A DNA stretch of 64,000 nucleotides from assembly GCA_902767775.1 (NCBI GenBank), contig CACXIP010000001.1, positions 1-64,000 of the forward strand, read 5' to 3'. Positions 62,065 to 64,000 of the stretch are shown piece after piece. Origin of the DNA: an uncultured Prevotellaceae bacterium (GTDB lineage Bacteria > Bacteroidota > Bacteroidia > Bacteroidales > Bacteroidaceae). The notes below the pieces were generated by a model, which had not been told where the DNA came from, did no database searches, and worked only from the letters and a program-made list of their open reading frames with translations. A program made the position numbers and the translations under genes. Each line of letters opens with the position of its first letter. The first letter of the stretch is position 1.

Positions 62065-63669
62065 ATGATGAATTACAAACATATCATCTGCGCGCTAAGC
62101 GCTGCCTGCTGCCTCTATGGGTGCGCCGAATGGGATGAGCACTACGTGGACACCAACGTCGATGGTGCTGACAAGACCCTGTGGCAGCAGTTGAAGGAGA
62201 ATCCACAGTTGAGCGATTTCTGTCAGGTGATGGAGCAGACCAAGGTGTTCAGAATGCACAAGAAGACATCGGTGAGTTACGCCGACCTGCTCAACAGCGG
62301 GCAGTCGTTCACAGTCATCGCACCGGTCAACGGTACATTCAACCGCGACTCACTGCTCAACCTGGTGCAGACCAACCAAGGCGACTCGGTGGTGGAGAAG
62401 TTCTTCGTGTTCAACCACCTGTCGCGCACGCTCAGGTCGGTGACACCTGAGACCAACAGCATCCACCTGCTCAACTCCAAATATGTGCAAATAGGACCCG
62501 ACGGCATCGAAGGCGTCAGGGTTGTCACACCCAATGTGCCTGCCAAAAACGGTGTCCTCCATGTCACAGAACGTCCGTTGCCCTATCGATACAGTCTCTA
62601 TGAGGCATTGTCAGATGAGGCTCAGCTGAACGAAATCGGACGCAACCTCCGCCTCTATGAGGAGGATGAGCTTGACCCGGAGCAGTCGGTGTCGAGTGGT
62701 ATCGAAGAGGGTGTGCCCATCTATGTCGACTCCGTAGTTATCTCATATAACCGTATGCTCCAGCGCATCGGATATATTGATGCCGAAGACTCCACCTATA
62801 TGATGGTGGTGCCCACCAACGATGGATGGAACAAGGCATGGGAAGAGGCGAGCAAATTCTTCGTCTATGACCAGACCGTGCTGAAACGGGACTCCATACA
62901 AAAGTATTGGACTAACCGCGCACTCCTTGAGGACGCTATCTTCAACAAGACAAGTCAGAAGTCCATCCAGGACTCCCTCATCTCCGTGCAATACACCAGG
63001 ACGACTCCCGAATACCATGTGTTCTACAAACCATTCAGTGAAGGAGGTATCCTCAATGGGGCACAGAAGCAGGAGTGCAGCAACGGTGAACTCTACGTCA
63101 CACAGGAATGGCCCTTCACACCGGAGCAAACCTATTTCAAGGAAATCAGGAGCGAGGGCGAGAGCACATCCCTTATCACGACAGAGAGAGACTGTACCTA
63201 CAACATTCGCCACGTGGCGGCTGACAGCATCTCCAAAGATGCATATCTCCATGTCGTCCCGCGCACAGGTACATCCAACTGGGAGCTGACCTATCGTGTG
63301 AACAACACGCTCAGCGGAGATTACGACATCTGCGCCGTCATCCTGCCGAAATCGGTCGACAACCCCATCAATCCCAACCTGCGTCCATGCAAGTTCAGGG
63401 CTGCTGTCAACTATGTCGACACTTTAGGTAATGCTCAGACCTTCAACTGCGGCAATACCCAGTTCAAGAACAACCCTGAGCGGGTGGATACCATTGTCTT
63501 GGCAGAGAACTTCCATTTCCCCGCCTGCAACTTCGACCAAAACGACATCAAGGTTTCGGTGAAGATACAGTGCTCCATCACGGCCCGTGAGACGTCAACA
63601 CACTCTCGTGAGATGTATCTCGACTGTATCTATCTGAGACCACGAACCTCTAAATCCGAACAACAATGA
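62065..63669 (+). CDS. Fasciclin-domain lipoprotein
   Basis: A 534-residue lipoprotein: lipobox LYGC, Cys20. One FAS1 unit at about 30-170 (NPQLSDFCQVMEQTKVF, FTVIAPVNGTFN, NGVLHVTERPLPY), a diverged unit after it (about 190-340), and a C-terminal beta-rich region (about 400-530, WELTYRVNNTLSGDYDICAV, MYLDCIYLRP) like that of the protein at 60062. Its stop overlaps the start of the next receptor gene by 4 bases, so both are translated as one unit. Confidence 0.85.
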   Translation: MMNYKHIICALSAACCLYGCAEWDEHYVDTNVDGADKTLWQQLKENPQLSDFCQVMEQTKVFRMHKKTSVSYADLLNSGQSFTVIAPVNGTFNRDSLLNLVQTNQGDSVVEKFFVFNHLSRTLRSVTPETNSIHLLNSKYVQIGPDGIEGVRVVTPNVPAKNGVLHVTERPLPYRYSLYEALSDEAQLNEIGRNLRLYEEDELDPEQSVSSGIEEGVPIYVDSVVISYNRMLQRIGYIDAEDSTYMMVVPTNDGWNKAWEEASKFFVYDQTVLKRDSIQKYWTNRALLEDAIFNKTSQKSIQDSLISVQYTRTTPEYHVFYKPFSEGGILNGAQKQECSNGELYVTQEWPFTPEQTYFKEIRSEGESTSLITTERDCTYNIRHVAADSISKDAYLHVVPRTGTSNWELTYRVNNTLSGDYDICAVILPKSVDNPINPNLRPCKFRAAVNYVDTLGNAQTFNCGNTQFKNNPERVDTIVLAENFHFPACNFDQNDIKVSVKIQCSITARETSTHSREMYLDCIYLRPRTSKSEQQ

Positions 63670-64000
63670 GAAAGCATATATTATTCGCTTTGCTGCTGGC
63701 GTCGGCCTCACTCGCCGCGCAGGACATGAAGAATGTGACCGGACAAGTTGTTGATGCAGCTACGGGTAAACCGTTGGCAGGTGTCATCGTGCAGGCTTAT
63801 GGTGATGCACGCTATTCCACACTTACCGACGAGAATGGAAATTACAATCTCAAGGCACCCGAATACACCAGCTCCATCATCATGAGGGTCGATGGATACA
63901 ATCTCGAACAGCATGCCATCAGCAATGGGGTGGCAAACGGTAAACTCTACCAGTCGTCGTTCAGCGAGTTCTATCGTAACAAGACTACTGCCAATTCGGT
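63666..64000 (+). CDS. Second SusC-type receptor, 5' part only
   Basis: The first 111 residues of a gene that runs off the right edge. Signal peptide (MRKHILFALLLASASLAAQ), then a CarboxypepD_reg-like domain (VTGQVVDAATGKPLAGVIV, TLTDENGNYNLKAP). This is the usual N-terminus of a TonB-dependent receptor of the SusC type, but the plug is beyond the window. The ATGA overlap with the previous gene makes it part of the fasciclin/SusCD transcript. Confidence 0.8.
   Translation, partial: MRKHILFALLLASASLAAQDMKNVTGQVVDAATGKPLAGVIVQAYGDARYSTLTDENGNYNLKAPEYTSSIIMRVDGYNLEQHAISNGVANGKLYQSSFSEFYRNKTTANS

Overview
The window looks like a chromosome segment of a Prevotella-like member of the Bacteroidota. 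Seen directly: promoters of the TTTG-N19/20-TAnnTTTG type ahead of several genes, almost no Shine-Dalgarno sequences, a SusC/SusD pair, many signal-peptidase-II lipoproteins, FISUMP-type surface proteins, short C-terminal tails reading roughly GIYIxNGRKxVR, and pectin-active enzymes. The genus is inferred from this combination.

Layout. 1-6400: secreted proteins of unknown role (1004-5904) built from internal duplications, separated by repeat-rich spacers that have recombined; one spacer copy has replaced the promoter and the start of a signal peptide. 6403-6571: tRNA-Val and tRNA-Tyr. 6731-11044: a very large modular PL11 rhamnogalacturonan lyase ending in a dockerin-like module. 11097-15692 (minus): a secreted protein, then an operon of lipoprotein, rsmG, MBL-fold hydrolase, ruvC and a tandem ABC ATPase, chained by overlaps. 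16053-19005: a membrane polyferredoxin that reads as a NapH-NapG fusion, and a Tat-exported aldo/keto reductase with ferredoxin motifs. 19091-21173: xseB and small secreted proteins. 21303-24786: dipeptidyl peptidase IV and a DUF4861 protein. 24828-28311: iorA-iorB-aminotransferase, an aromatic amino acid to aryl-acetate type operon. 28340-34658: two patatins' worth of envelope biology begins here (first patatin at 29224), with a repeat lipoprotein, a CbxX-type AAA+ protein and small envelope proteins. 34873-40770: GH28 and GH43 enzymes around a Nudix-type transcription regulator that has two palindromic operators at its own promoter. 40872-48155: a patatin fused to an outer-membrane barrel, a lipoprotein, DUF1846, an ATP-grasp protein, a methyltransferase and a methyltransferase fragment. 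48188-52234: divergent carboxylesterase and a CE1-like esterase with a glycine-rich insert. 52465-64000: a locus of three fasciclin-type lipoproteins around SusC/SusD, with a second TonB-dependent receptor running off the right edge.

How it fits together. The enzymes point to plant cell-wall pectin (rhamnogalacturonan backbone, homogalacturonan-like regions, arabinan or xylan side chains, acyl esters), scattered rather than in one polysaccharide utilization locus. The fasciclin/SusCD locus has no glycan-active enzyme inside the window, so its ligand is open; it is the best candidate here for an uncharacterised uptake or adhesion system. Other candidates are the NapH-NapG fusion with its exported reductase, the Nudix regulator with its operators, the caspase-like small protein at 36285-36821, and the AAA+ protein at 31533-33746. 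No CRISPR array, rRNA, prophage or intact insertion sequence was seen.
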